Positions 34,261 to 42,975 are shown, numbered from the stretch's first letter. The stretch is DNA of 64,000 nucleotides from Oscillospiraceae bacterium (GCA_902764825.1 CACWXL010000004.1:1-64000); one strand, 5' to 3'. Notes: generated by a model not told the origin, from the letters alone. Made by a program: numbers and translations.

Positions 34261-34539
34261 TTATAACCAGCAGATAAATCCTTCTACACTCTCAATATAT
34301 TGGCGTGCTTCTTCTAATAGAAGAAATGTGCGGCCTGAGTTGTAGTTTTCAGGATTGACCAGATCCTCAAACAAAACCTGATAGCATGTAATCTCCTTAT
34401 CTTCCTGTACATCAACCGGATCTTCATAATCTCCGGAACCAGGGAAAATATCACTTTTTATTACTACTGCGTGGTACTCTTTTATTCCACCATAAAGCAA
34501 TTGAGCACAACAGATTATTTCCTTATCATTCATTCTCAT
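34261..34539 (-). CDS. small hypothetical protein
   Basis: This 92-aa soluble acidic protein (MRMNDKEIICCAQLLYGGI; ends EGFICWL) has no recognised domain. It is the last of three minus-strand cargo genes in element B and ends just before a terminator. The alternation of short beta segments resembles small immunity proteins, but that is only an impression. Confidence 0.55.
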   Translation of the reverse strand: MRMNDKEIICCAQLLYGGIKEYHAVVIKSDIFPGSGDYEDPVDVQEDKEITCYQVLFEDLVNPENYNSGRTFLLLEEARQYIESVEGFICWL

Positions 34540-34586
34540 AATTCAGTTTCGTCTATATTCCTGTTTATTTAATGATTCAGGCTGAT

Positions 34587-35012
34587 TCAATTTACAGTCA
34601 GACTTCTTAGCAATGGTTTCAGCAGAGTCTGATCAGCTTCAAACTCGAACATTAAAGAATTCGAAGAAAAAGTCGATCCTAATCTCCCAGAAACGTTTAA
34701 TTTACCTAAAGACTTCATCTTGAAATCAATATAACAGTCAGTATCCCCGCCCAAATCATATAACCGGAACTCTCCAACGAGATTTTCATAGACGCCTTCA
34801 ATTAAACTAACAGTCTCTGTTAAGTAATGATCAAAGACGGTGATTATATCTTGACCTTTAAAGAACGCATTCTCATAAGCGATTCCCAATGTGACACAGG
34901 GTTTGCCCTCGATGTATTTATACTGTTCTGCATCAGGTACGGAGAACAGCCAAAGCTTGTTTCCGCCATTGTCCCAAAGAATTAATGTATCCTCTTTTAT
35001 TGTCATTTCCAA
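34587..35012 (-). CDS. hypothetical protein, possibly DUF6228/WapI-type immunity protein
   Basis: This 141-aa soluble protein is largely beta-stranded (TLILWDNGGNKLWLFSVPDAE, GEFRLYDLGGDTDCYIDFKM) and ends in LLKPLLRSLTVN. The layout is like immunity proteins of the WapI-associated group, but I cannot confirm the family by eye. It lies between a small unknown gene and a phosphatase gene on the same strand. No toxin gene is visible next to it. Confidence 0.55.
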   Translation of the reverse strand: MEMTIKEDTLILWDNGGNKLWLFSVPDAEQYKYIEGKPCVTLGIAYENAFFKGQDIITVFDHYLTETVSLIEGVYENLVGEFRLYDLGGDTDCYIDFKMKSLGKLNVSGRLGSTFSSNSLMFEFEADQTLLKPLLRSLTVN

Positions 35013-35058
35013 TCCCTTCAGTTCGTACTTCGATTGATTTCCTGTCGATATTCTATAC

Positions 35059-35622
35059 TCAAACAGACTCCAGGATCACCTTGATATTATTCTCATTCGG
35101 AATGATGATGTTTATGTCTATTTCCGGGTGATCCTTAACGTATGATCTAAGAAATCCCATCAGGTTATCTTTTGATTCCATGTAATCGTCGATGACCGTC
35201 TGATCGCTATATCCGAGTTTCTTTAAGATAAGCGCCGATACAACTCCCGTCCGGTCTTTTCCTGCCCCACAGAAATACATGACATTACTTTCTGCCTTCA
35301 TTATGGTACTGACGATCTTATCCATCTGTTCATCCAGCATCCCCAGATAAGTCTTAACCACAGCCTCAGGAGACTCCGGAGTATCTCCGCCGCCTGTCAC
35401 CGGAAGATGATAGTATATAAACCCCTCTTCATTTTCAAGTCTGCACGGCAAGGCAACGTATTCTTTTTCTTCACGAAGATCCACGATGGTCGTGATATTT
35501 TTTTCGAGAAGCCACTTAATCTCTGAATCAGACAGATTTCCCGGATAATCACTTCTTACATACCGCATAGATCCAACAGGCAAGGCCCTCGTATTAAGAG
35601 TTGAACCCAATAATGAACTCAT
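35059..35622 (-). CDS. tyrosine phosphatase-like protein
   Basis: This 187-aa protein has the CX5R catalytic loop CGAGKDRTG (C118, R124) and the N-terminal RYVRSDYP and IVDLREEKEY motifs of the Tyr_phosphatase3 family (DUF, IphP-like). It probably removes phosphate from a protein or small phosphoester. It is the first of the cargo genes in element B and is divergent from the xis control region. Confidence 0.82.
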   Translation of the reverse strand: MSSLLGSTLNTRALPVGSMRYVRSDYPGNLSDSEIKWLLEKNITTIVDLREEKEYVALPCRLENEEGFIYYHLPVTGGGDTPESPEAVVKTYLGMLDEQMDKIVSTIMKAESNVMYFCGAGKDRTGVVSALILKKLGYSDQTVIDDYMESKDNLMGFLRSYVKDHPEIDINIIIPNENNIKVILESV

Positions 35623-35729
35623 AGTATCTTCCTTCCATGCACGATCCGTAATACTGACAATTATCCTATCTAAGGGTTGCCCCTTAACAAAAATTATAAC
35701 ATGCCAGTAAAGATATATTGATTTTATTA

Positions 35730-35758
35730 GGCTTCCGACTATAGCGGAGCCCTTTTTT
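35730..35758 (+). terminator. intrinsic terminator at the left edge of the duplicated control region
   Basis: GGCTTCCG and CGGAGCC arms are followed by CTTTTTTG. The equivalent place in copy 1 has a different hairpin (93-117) joined to the same CGGAGCCC-T-run. Confidence 0.55.
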
Positions 35759-36064
35759 GTGTGCGCATCGAAAAATGTAATATTACATTTTCAAAATTTT
35801 CGCAAAAAGCGGGGGGCCAAAATGGGGGTCAATGTCCAGTAATAGTGAAGGGAACATTTTGACACATTTTTCTACAGAAAGACTACATAATTTTGCCCTC
35901 TCCCATTTCTAGTTAGTAAAGGGGTATGTAACCTTCATCGAACTTTGACAACTGAATATACTCCCGCAAAAGCCGAAGGCATCCACAGGGTTTCAGGGGC
36001 TCCCCTGACAAGCATTTTTCGTGTTTGTGCGCACAAACACGTTGCTTGCTGCTCCGTTATCCAT
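35745..36064. repeat. 320-base duplicated control region upstream of xis (copy 2)
   Basis: Aligns end to end with 123-442. The palindrome at 35772-35791 is identical to copy 1. The hairpin element is copy 3 (35983-36064), with CAGGGGCTCCCCTG at 35994-36007 and a perfect 20-base palindrome GTGTTTGTGCGCACAAACAC at 36021-36040. It fills the gap between the phosphatase and xis. Confidence 0.8.
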
Positions 36065-36130
36065 CGTTTTTGGGGACGGCAATTTACATTCCCTTTATCA
36101 GGGAAAATCTTCTTCAGGAGGTCATTGCTT

Positions 36131-36382
36131 ATGACTGAGACTACAAACCTTTGCTTAGCAAAAGACAATAGCAAAGTAAAAAGGAAAGATGCCGTTCCTA
36201 TCTGGGAGAAGTACACGCTGACTATAAGAGAAGCGGCGAGCTACTTCAATATCGGAGAAAAGAGACTTCGCAGGATCGTCGACGAGAACCCCAATGCGGA
36301 TTTCGTGGTCATGAACGGTAACCGCGTCATGATCAAAAGAAAGATTTTCGAGAAATATATTGACGAAGCTGGCGTAGTTTAA
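36131..36382 (+). CDS. xis: excisionase-like helix-turn-helix protein
   Basis: This 83-aa protein has AGGAGG nine bases before ATG 36131; the frame is open further upstream but without a start site. Winged-helix core [22 protein letters not shown] and C-terminal [13 protein letters not shown] match the Xis at 540. It should steer the adjacent integrase toward excision. The int gene follows 88 bases later. The upstream 320-base control region is shared with the other xis. Confidence 0.87.
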   Translation: MTETTNLCLAKDNSKVKRKDAVPIWEKYTLTIREAASYFNIGEKRLRRIVDENPNADFVVMNGNRVMIKRKIFEKYIDEAGVV

Positions 36383-36470
36383 CCCGGTATTAAATCACCC
36401 GTGTTGACCGGTGTGATATATTTATTTATACCACGCCGGGTCATCCACACAGAAAGGAGACCCAGCAAAA

Positions 36471-37667
36471 ATGAACAAAAGGAGAGATAACAAAGGGAGA
36501 ATTTTACACTTCGGCGAGTATCAGATGCCGGATGGCCGCTACAGATTTAAATATACCGATGCTTTTGGCAAAAGCGTTTGCGTTTACAGTAACAGGTTGG
36601 ATCTGCACGATCCGTTTCCTCCGGGAAAGAAGAGAACACCTTCTCTTCGTGAAATGGAAAAACAAGTTCAGGCTGACCTGTTTAACCACATCGCCTCGAA
36701 TGGAGGAAATCTGACGGTTCTCGATCTTGTTGAGAAATATATATCAACCAAGATAAATGTCCGTCCGACAACTCAGACAGGGTACAAGACCATCGTCAAT
36801 ATCTTGAAAGGTGACCCTTTTGGAAACAAAAGGATAGATACTGTCAGGATCTCAGATGCCAAGTGCTGGCTTATCAAGCTCCAGCAAAAGGACGGAAGGG
36901 GTTACAGCTCCATTCACACAATAAGAGGTGTATTGAGACCCGCCTTCCAAATGGCAGTCGATGATGACCTTATCAGGAAAAATCCGTTCAGCTTTCAGCT
37001 GGTCGACGTAATCGTAAATGACAGCGTAAGACGTGAAGCGTTAAGCCGTGAGGATGAACGCAAGTTCCTGAACTTTGTCAAAGACGATCCACATTTCACC
37101 ATTTACTATGAAGGGATCTATATTCTCTTCAAGACAGGAATGAGAATCTCAGAGTTCTGCGGACTTACGGTATCGGACATCAACTTCGAGAATCACTCGA
37201 TCAATATCGACCATCAGCTGATGAAGCACGGTTCCGGCGGATACTATATCCAGAAGACAAAGACCGAGAGCGGTACCAGAGTTATTCCGATGACACCGGA
37301 TGTCGAGGAATGCTTCAGGAAGATCATTGAGAACAGAAAACCACCACGCAAAGAGCCTGTAATAGGCGGCAAGATGGGATTCCTGTACTTCGATAAGGAC
37401 GGCAAAGTAATGTATTCCCTGCACTGGGAGCATTATTTCAAGCACATCAGGGAAAAATACAACAGCATTTACAAGGTACAGATGCCGTTAGTCACCCCTC
37501 ATGTATGCCGCCACACCTACTGCTCCAATATGGCAAAATCAGGGATGAACCCCAAGACTTTGCAGTATCTGATGGGACACGCCGATATCAGCGTCACTCT
37601 AAACATCTATACTCATGTCAGTTTTGAAGATGTCAGAGCGGAAGTTACGAGACTGGAGATAGTGTAA
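36471..37667 (+). CDS. int: tyrosine recombinase / integrase (Tn916 Int family)
   Basis: This 398-aa integrase has an N-terminal arm-binding domain, core-binding domain (about 75-185) and catalytic domain with R in TGMRISE, HVCRHTY, MGHAD and nucleophile Y in NIYTHVS. GAAAGGAG precedes the ATG. Only moderately similar to the integrase at 893, yet both share the upstream module. Tandem arm-like repeats follow its stop, and att site S3 lies 183 bases downstream. Confidence 0.93.
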   Translation: MNKRRDNKGRILHFGEYQMPDGRYRFKYTDAFGKSVCVYSNRLDLHDPFPPGKKRTPSLREMEKQVQADLFNHIASNGGNLTVLDLVEKYISTKINVRPTTQTGYKTIVNILKGDPFGNKRIDTVRISDAKCWLIKLQQKDGRGYSSIHTIRGVLRPAFQMAVDDDLIRKNPFSFQLVDVIVNDSVRREALSREDERKFLNFVKDDPHFTIYYEGIYILFKTGMRISEFCGLTVSDINFENHSINIDHQLMKHGSGGYYIQKTKTESGTRVIPMTPDVEECFRKIIENRKPPRKEPVIGGKMGFLYFDKDGKVMYSLHWEHYFKHIREKYNSIYKVQMPLVTPHVCRHTYCSNMAKSGMNPKTLQYLMGHADISVTLNIYTHVSFEDVRAEVTRLEIV

Positions 37668-37711
37668 AAATCCCAAAAACCTTGAAAACACTGAGGGTCA
37701 GAAATATGATT

Positions 37712-37733
37712 TTTGACCCTCATTTGACCCTGA
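37712..37733 (+). repeat. tandem arm repeats TTTGACCCTCA / TTTGACCCTGA
   Basis: Two adjacent 11-base repeats 45 bases after the int stop. The same motif in tandem lies inside S1 and S2 left arms (29215, 33937). Probable arm-type binding sites of this integrase. Confidence 0.5.
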
Positions 37734-37849
37734 GGCATACCAAAATATGCCAAATTATGCAACAAAAAGCCAAGTTAATAAGATTTCAGGGCAATCGCGA
37801 AACCCTTGAAAAATAAGGCTTTTCAGGGTATTTCTAGGCAAATCGTAAC

Positions 37850-37881
37850 TATGATAAGAGTACTGTTTGTATGTCACGCAA
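37850..37881 (+). other. attachment site S3 at the TIGR02452 3' end
   Basis: The core GTATGTCACGCAA spans the TGA stop of the minus-strand TIGR02452 gene (TTTGCGTGACATAC). Similar cores at 29142 and 33862 mark the other element borders. Confidence 0.6.
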
Positions 37882-38674
37882 ACACTTTCCTGAACCATGT
37901 GATGTTATTTCCGTTCTCGGGGCCGTATATTGCGAATCTGACTTCGTCGAAAAGACGCCCGTACTCTTCATCGATCAGGATCTTCCTGAAATACTCCGCA
38001 ACGTCCTGAGGCTTATTTCCAAAGGCGCCGCAGCCCCATGCGCCAAGGACGAGATTCCTGTATCCGTTATCTGCGGCGATCAGAAGAAGTATCCTGATCC
38101 TCCTTAGCATGGTCTCCTCAACGAGGCCTGCGGAGGCAAACAGTGCCGCGCCTCTCTTATTGGGAGCGGGAACAGTGATGACGCCTGCCGTAAAAGGCTC
38201 CGCAAGCAGTTCTAGTCTCGCGTTGCGGAATACAAGCACATTCGGAGACAGCAGCATGTAATCCGATTCGACCATTCCAACGTGCGTATTGTTGTAGCGG
38301 TACATTTCAGACGCCTTGGGAGAAGAGATCGATGCATAGAGCGTGCTGCATCTGCAAAGTGCCTCCTCCTGGGCATTTGCGCCGAGCTTAAATCCGCCGC
38401 CCGGATTATGTGCATTGGCAAAGTTCATAACGAAGGGCCTGTCCATGTCATGTGCCGCTTCGAAAGAATCCGAGTTGACGACCTTGATCGTGCAGCTCCT
38501 GCCTCCCTCCGGAATTGCAGCATACTTCTCAAGAAGTTTCGCTCCGTCCTCCGGAGTATACACGGTGACTCCGGTGTGCTCTTCTTTGCTGAACACAACC
38601 TTCCTGCCGGACACTTCGTAAGCTCCGGCTTCCGTGATCTTTATTGTTTCTTTCGCTGCTTCAATATTGTTCAT
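37874..38674 (-). CDS. TIGR02452 family protein (macro-domain/PARG-like)
   Basis: This 266-aa protein has the family pattern VNSDSFEAA, NFANAHNPGGGFKLGANAQEEALCRCSTLY and LGAWGCGAFGN near the C-terminus, which place it with PARG-like macro domains that act on ADP-ribose. The N..P-GGG..Q-EE block is the catalytic signature of that group. ATG 38674 is preferred over GTG 38680. Its last codons are the integration target of the adjacent element and remain intact. Confidence 0.87.
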   Translation of the reverse strand: MNNIEAAKETIKITEAGAYEVSGRKVVFSKEEHTGVTVYTPEDGAKLLEKYAAIPEGGRSCTIKVVNSDSFEAAHDMDRPFVMNFANAHNPGGGFKLGANAQEEALCRCSTLYASISSPKASEMYRYNNTHVGMVESDYMLLSPNVLVFRNARLELLAEPFTAGVITVPAPNKRGAALFASAGLVEETMLRRIRILLLIAADNGYRNLVLGAWGCGAFGNKPQDVAEYFRKILIDEEYGRLFDEVRFAIYGPENGNNITWFRKVFA

Positions 38675-38718
38675 AGGCACCCGCCCTTTATTAATAAAAT
38701 CTCACCGACTATTTTACC

Positions 38719-39345
38719 TCACTCCACCTTCATGCTGAGGCACCAGTTGCCGATCTCGGTCCTGGCAGCGGGGACCTTCATGTAGTCAAAGCATGTAAAG
38801 CCGTTCGATCCGTAGAATTTGGTGTTGCCGACGGAGTTCGTGATCAAAGAGAGCGTCCCGCCGCCCTTCTCCCTTACATACGGCACCATGTATTCCTGAA
38901 TGTCTCTTGTGCCGATGCCGTGCCTTTGACGGTCGGGCCTTACGGCGAGGATCTCGATGTAGTAGACGTCAGGATTTTCCCGGCCAAAACGCTCGGCCGG
39001 CGCGACACATTTATCGTACATGTCAAACCACTTGAAGGGCGTTATTCCGTAGTGGAGGACCATGCCGATCCCCGTTGCGAGATATTCGGAAAAGCCGGCC
39101 TGTTTGCGGCCCGGATCGTGGATCGAGAATGCCGTTATTATCTCGCCTTCGTCCTCTCCGACAACGGCCTGGCGTCGCTTGATCTCTGCTTTAAAACACT
39201 GCACGTGCAGGTCGTATATGAATCTCCGGCGCTTACCGGGATCATCGACAAAAGGTCTGTAGAAATCGTACTCCATGAATGCGTCTGCGCACAGGTCGCA
39301 TATCGCTTTAAGGTCCTTTTCTTCGGCAACTCTGAATGTAAGCAT
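38719..39345 (-). CDS. GNAT family N-acetyltransferase
   Basis: This 208-aa protein has the acetyl-CoA loop EILAVRPDRQRHGIGTRDIQ (near 150-170) and the C-terminal FYGSNGFTCFDYMKVP. A low-complexity YRPFVDD-PGKRRRF segment follows the first helices. Substrate unknown. A single gene whose start faces a 425-base gap. Confidence 0.82.
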   Translation of the reverse strand: MLTFRVAEEKDLKAICDLCADAFMEYDFYRPFVDDPGKRRRFIYDLHVQCFKAEIKRRQAVVGEDEGEIITAFSIHDPGRKQAGFSEYLATGIGMVLHYGITPFKWFDMYDKCVAPAERFGRENPDVYYIEILAVRPDRQRHGIGTRDIQEYMVPYVREKGGGTLSLITNSVGNTKFYGSNGFTCFDYMKVPAARTEIGNWCLSMKVE

Positions 39346-39374
39346 ATTTCACCCCGTCTGAGCTGATGCTTCAA

Positions 39375-39770
39375 AGATCAAATTATGTTGTCTGACACGG
39401 AAAGATCCAAAGGATCAATAAAGATATCCCCAAAGTTACAAAATCAGTTTATCTTCTTCCAAACCAAAAGTAAATCAGAATGCCTTGCCGCGCCTGGAGA
39501 ATTTACAATTGGTAACGAAAAATGGAAAATCGTTGCCAAATTATTGATTTTCGGGCTATTTTCCACATTTTGGCAACGAAAATCGAAATATCGTAACCAA
39601 AACGTGACCACCCCGTTTTCTCATCCGGAAAAGGACTGCCAGAAGCGCGATGCGGCATGCTCGAAAAAGCCACGAAGCCCATACATTAGGAGTCCCAAAA
39701 ACTGTCCCATTATCAGACCCCCATATCTGATAGACTTTAGGCAGGACTATACAAAATAGAAGGGGCGCAA
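39375..39770. other. intergenic region with a GTTGCCAAA/TTTGGCAAC hairpin
   Basis: Perfect 9-base arms at 39532-39540 and 39569-39577, with AATCG and CGAAAATCG repeats around them. A long plus frame spans the gap but has no ribosome site or recognisable content. The hairpin has no T run, so it is not a normal terminator. The similar arm sequences at 9768-9867 suggest a dispersed intergenic repeat. Confidence 0.4.
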
Positions 39771-41264
39771 ATGGACAGGATCTACGTGGCGATCGATCTT
39801 AAATCTTTCTACGCAAGCGTTGAGTGCGTAGAGCGTAAGCTTGACCCGCTACAGACAAATCTCGTCGTGGCAGACCCCATGAGGACTGAGAAGACCATAT
39901 GTCTTGCGGTCTCCCCTTCACTCAAGAAATACGGCATTCCCGGCAGAGCGCGGCTCTTTGAGGTCGTGCAGAAGGTCGAGCAGATCAATAACGACAGGCG
40001 TTACAAGGCACCGGGCAGGAAGCTTACGGGCAAGAGCATCTGGAGCTTTGAATTGGAGCGCTTTCCGGAGCTTGAGGTCGACTATGTCGTCGCACCGCCG
40101 CAGATGGCGCATTACATGAAGGTCAGCTCGCAGATCTACGGCATTTACTTGAAGTACGTGGCGCCGGAGGATATTTTCGCGTACTCGATAGATGAGGTAT
40201 TCATTGACGCGACGAGTTATCTGGACATCTACCACCTGAACGCGCACGATTTCACGCGCATGCTGATAAAGGACGTGCTCCACACGACGGGCATTACCGC
40301 GACGGCGGGGATCGGTCCCAACATGTTCCTCTGCAAGGTCGCGATGGACATCGTGGCAAAGCACATTCCGGCAGACAGGGACGGCGTGAGGATCGCGGAG
40401 ATCGATGAGCAGAAATACAAAGAGCTCTTGTGGGAGCACACTCCCCTAACTGATTTCTGGCGCGTCGGAAGGGGCACGGCTTCAAGGATCGCGAAGATAG
40501 GACTTTACACGATGGGCGACATCGCGAGGTGCTCTTTGAACAGGCAGAGCTTAGGCCAGCTTTATAAGCTGCTGGGCAAGAATACAGAGCTTCTGGTCGA
40601 CCACGCGTGGGGCATCGAGCCGACGACCATTAAGGACGTTAAGGCTTACGAACCTGACAACAACAGCACGTCGACGGGCCAGGTATTAAAGGAGCCCACG
40701 GATTACGAGACAACGAGGCTCATCGTCTGGGAGATGGCGGACACCTTATCGCTCGATCTCGTCGAGAAAGGCATCGTCACGGACCAGATCGTGCTCACGA
40801 TCGGATACGACAGAGAGAGCCTTGCAAGCGGCAAATACACGGGCGAGATCGTCACGGATTACTACGGCAGAGAGGTTCCCAAGCACGCGCACGGCACGAT
40901 CAATCTGGGCAGGCACACGTCGTCGACAAAGCTCATAACGGAAGCGGTCATGAAGCTCTTCGACGCAATCGCCGATCCTGATCTTCTCAGCCGCCGCTTA
41001 GGGATCGCCGCGTGCAACGTCATTAGCGAAGAAGATGTTCCCAAGCTCGAAAAGCACGAGCAGATAAGCATCTTCGACTTGGGCAAGGAAGAAGAAGAAA
41101 CCACAGAGCAGGATGAGAAACTTGCCAAGGAGCGCGCGCTTCAGGAAGCGATGCTCGAGATCAAGCACAAGTACGGCAAGAACGCCGTCGTCAAAGCAAA
41201 GAACCTCAGCAAAGGCGGCACGGCGATAGAGCGCAACGGCCAGATAGGCGGGCACAAAGCATGA
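39771..41264 (+). CDS. Y-family DNA polymerase (UmuC/UvrX-like)
   Basis: This 497-aa translesion polymerase has the catalytic AIDLKSFYASVECVER start (first metal Asp at residue 8), the YSIDEVFIDATSYL motif with D-E pair, and the little-finger domain to about 420, then a charged tail with a DLGKEEEETTEQ segment. GAAGGGGCGCAA precedes the ATG. It overlaps the following YolD-like gene by four bases (ATGA). The pairing is known from Bacillus UvrX/YolD, for damage tolerance or mutagenesis. Confidence 0.9.
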   Translation: MDRIYVAIDLKSFYASVECVERKLDPLQTNLVVADPMRTEKTICLAVSPSLKKYGIPGRARLFEVVQKVEQINNDRRYKAPGRKLTGKSIWSFELERFPELEVDYVVAPPQMAHYMKVSSQIYGIYLKYVAPEDIFAYSIDEVFIDATSYLDIYHLNAHDFTRMLIKDVLHTTGITATAGIGPNMFLCKVAMDIVAKHIPADRDGVRIAEIDEQKYKELLWEHTPLTDFWRVGRGTASRIAKIGLYTMGDIARCSLNRQSLGQLYKLLGKNTELLVDHAWGIEPTTIKDVKAYEPDNNSTSTGQVLKEPTDYETTRLIVWEMADTLSLDLVEKGIVTDQIVLTIGYDRESLASGKYTGEIVTDYYGREVPKHAHGTINLGRHTSSTKLITEAVMKLFDAIADPDLLSRRLGIAACNVISEEDVPKLEKHEQISIFDLGKEEEETTEQDEKLAKERALQEAMLEIKHKYGKNAVVKAKNLSKGGTAIERNGQIGGHKA

Positions 41265-41674
41265 GCAAGTACGACGACATAATCAATCTTAACAGGCCGC
41301 AGTATATCGATCTTCCGCCCATGTCCATGCACGACCGGGCTGCGCAGTTCTCACCTTTCGCAGCACTTGTCGGATATGAGGACGCAGTCGAAGAGACAGC
41401 GCGCCTAACTGACGCAAGACGCGAGATGCTGGAAGATGAGATCGCAGAATTGAACAGGCAGTTAGCAGAGCTCACGGAAAGACTTCCTGAGCGCCCTAAG
41501 ATACGAGTCACGTATTTCATCCCGGACAAGAAAAAGGACGGCGGCAGATACGCATCCAAGATCGGCAATGCAAGGACGATCGACCAGTATAAAAAAGCGA
41601 TCGTTTTCACCGACGGAGAAGCGGTTGCGATAAAGGATATGTACAGCGTGGTGTTTATTGAGGAGGCGGAATAA
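41261..41674 (+). CDS. YolD-like protein
   Basis: This 137-aa protein has the YolD N-terminal pattern (MSKYDDIINLNRPQYIDLPPM, HDRAAQFSPFAAL), a helical middle (DEIAELNRQLAELTERL) and a C-terminal beta domain (VTYFIPDKKKDGGRYASKIG). It is translationally coupled to the polymerase gene and presumably partners it. The family is found beside UmuC/UvrX polymerases in Firmicutes. No separate promoter is seen. Confidence 0.78.
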   Translation: MSKYDDIINLNRPQYIDLPPMSMHDRAAQFSPFAALVGYEDAVEETARLTDARREMLEDEIAELNRQLAELTERLPERPKIRVTYFIPDKKKDGGRYASKIGNARTIDQYKKAIVFTDGEAVAIKDMYSVVFIEEAE

Positions 41675-41690
41675 AGCCTGAGGCAGAACG

Positions 41691-41816
41691 TTGACTGTAT
41701 AAGGCCGTGATGCTAAAATCATTTCAAGAAAGCATGGTCTGCAAAGACGGTTGCTTCCGAGATTTAGTTTATTTAAAACCTCACTTCAGATTGCAGCCTT
41801 GGGTGAGGTTTTTCAT
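41691..41816 (+). ncRNA. antisense RNA unit 1 of a type I toxin system
   Basis: A strong promoter TTGACT (41691-41696), 17 bases, TAAAAT (41714-41719) drives an RNA of about 90 bases ending at a terminator (AAAACCTCAC 41775-41784; GTGAGGTTTT 41803-41812). It converges on the toxin gene at 41826-41942 and would pair with the 3' part of that mRNA. A near-identical unit lies at 42174-42299. Confidence 0.6.
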
Positions 41817-41825
41817 TTGCGTTTT

Positions 41826-41942
41826 TCATTTGCGACGATATCTGGAATCCAGATACTCAAATGCCTTGAGCAACAGCGAGACAACGCAGATCAGCAAGCC
41901 GATCACAGTTATCACAAGAGATAGAATCTCATAGTCTGTCAC
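41826..41942 (-). CDS. 38-aa hydrophobic peptide, type I toxin-like (holin-like toxin family)
   Basis: It starts at GTG 41942 with AGGAGG eight bases upstream. The product is a single membrane helix (about residues 6-26: ILSLVITVIGLL, ICVVSLLL) with acidic N-terminus (MTDYE) and basic C-terminus (SRYRRK), the layout of Fst/TxpA/Hol_Tox-type toxins that damage the membrane. The mRNA end overlaps the convergent RNA unit 1. A possible -10 (TACAAT, minus) is at 42042-42047. The remainder of 41943-42186 shows no other gene. Confidence 0.65.
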   Translation of the reverse strand: MTDYEILSLVITVIGLLICVVSLLLKAFEYLDSRYRRK

Positions 41943-42173
41943 TTTTGGAACCTCCTTTCCTTTTACCTCTTTGGACGAATCCAAAAAAGCAAGTAGTACT
42001 CGGAAGGTAACCGCCCCAATTTAGCAGGCCATGCCACTAATATTGTATCGGCAAATGATTCATTTGTCCTTCGATTAATGGGACAGAATGGTGGTGTCAG
42101 ACTTATTTTGAAACTATTTTTGAAGTGTCTTTTGAAGAAGTAATAACTAAGTGTTTTAAAGGTCTAAAATGCG

Positions 42174-42299
42174 TTGACCATCAACAGCCGTGATGCTAAA
42201 ATCGGTTCAAGAAAGCATGGTCTGCAAAGACGGTTGCTTCCGAGATTTAGTTTATTTAAAACCTCACTTCAGATTGCAGCCTTGGGTGAGGTTTTTCAT
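42174..42299 (+). ncRNA. antisense RNA unit 2 (duplicate)
   Basis: TTGACC (42174-42179), 17 bases, TAAAAT (42197-42202), then the same RNA body and terminator as unit 1. It could act in trans on the toxin mRNA. It overlaps the 3' end of the esterase gene on the opposite strand, whose last 15 or so codons are made of repeat sequence. Confidence 0.55.
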
Positions 42300-42975
42300 T
42301 TGCGATTCCCTTCGCAGTTCTAAGTTCCGGATCGTTAAAATGGCCGCCCTGATTCATTTCAAAACGCACGTCGTAGCCCTTGGATTTATAGCGCTCAGCT
42401 ATGCCCCGCGTTTTATCGTCCACAGTCGCCATTACAGAATTCTTAGTCTTTGCTTCGCGGTCGCCTAATGAGAGATAGATCTTCGAAGGAGCAGAAGCAA
42501 ATTCATGTTCAGAAGCAAACTCGTAAAAGCCCGGAAACCACAGTGAACCGGAGCACGAAGCGCACCCTGCAAACAAGTCAGTCTTATAGAGAGAATAAAG
42601 CGCGAACAGGCCTGCCATCGAATAGCCGGCGATGTAAACAGCGCGAGGCTTCAACCCATACTCAGCACACGCAGCAGGCACTATCTCATTAACAAGTTCA
42701 GAGACATATTCATCGGCCCCGCACCCGAAATCACCCTCGCCCTTAAACACTGCAGGAGCCTTCCACGGCGACAATGCAGAATTCCAATCAGAGACATTTA
42801 TAGCAAGCAGCGAATACGGCACACCAACAAGCTTATCGAGCTCACAAGCTACCGCCTCACTCTCATCGCCAAAGCAGTTCAGCACGACCAGCGGGGCATC
42901 AGAAGCAACACCATAAGAATCCTCAGAAACACCATCAGAAGAGGCACGGCGCACAAGCTTAACTTCCCTTCTCAT
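42256..42975 (-). CDS. alpha/beta-hydrolase esterase
   Basis: This 239-aa protein has the nucleophile elbow GYSMAGLFAL (Ser near 119) and the late histidine in GGHFND, typical of Esterase D/enterochelin-esterase-like hydrolases. The final residues (NEKPHPRLQSEVRF) are encoded by the 118-base repeat, so the original C-terminus was probably replaced when the repeat arose. The start overlaps the upstream gene stop by four bases. Substrate unknown. Confidence 0.75.
   Translation of the reverse strand: MRREVKLVRRASSDGVSEDSYGVASDAPLVVLNCFGDESEAVACELDKLVGVPYSLLAINVSDWNSALSPWKAPAVFKGEGDFGCGADEYVSELVNEIVPAACAEYGLKPRAVYIAGYSMAGLFALYSLYKTDLFAGCASCSGSLWFPGFYEFASEHEFASAPSKIYLSLGDREAKTKNSVMATVDDKTRGIAERYKSKGYDVRFEMNQGGHFNDPELRTAKGIANEKPHPRLQSEVRF

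Larger units (their letters stand above)
33871..37876. mobile_element. element B: small integrative element with xis and int
   Basis: It runs from S2 to S3, with int next to the right end. Cargo is three minus-strand genes (two unknown, one phosphatase). The xis control region is a 320-base duplicate of 123-442. The right core (ATGTCACGCAA) contains the stop codon of the TIGR02452 gene, so the element uses that gene's 3' end as target and restores it. Region 33959-34132 has no supported gene. Confidence 0.65.
41704..42304. repeat. 118-base direct repeat flanking the toxin gene
   Basis: 41704-41821 and 42187-42304 are identical except for two adjacent bases near the start. Each copy includes a -10 element, the RNA body and the terminator. 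The -35 parts lie just outside and differ by one base (TTGACT, TTGACC). Confidence 0.9.

Noticed and set aside
35945..36130. N-terminal extension of the second xis frame
   Set aside because: The open frame runs through the duplicated control region. AGGAGG before 36131 defines the real start.
39385..39759. 124-aa plus frame before the polymerase gene
   Set aside because: Low-complexity content built on the hairpin arms, no ribosome site and no family resemblance.
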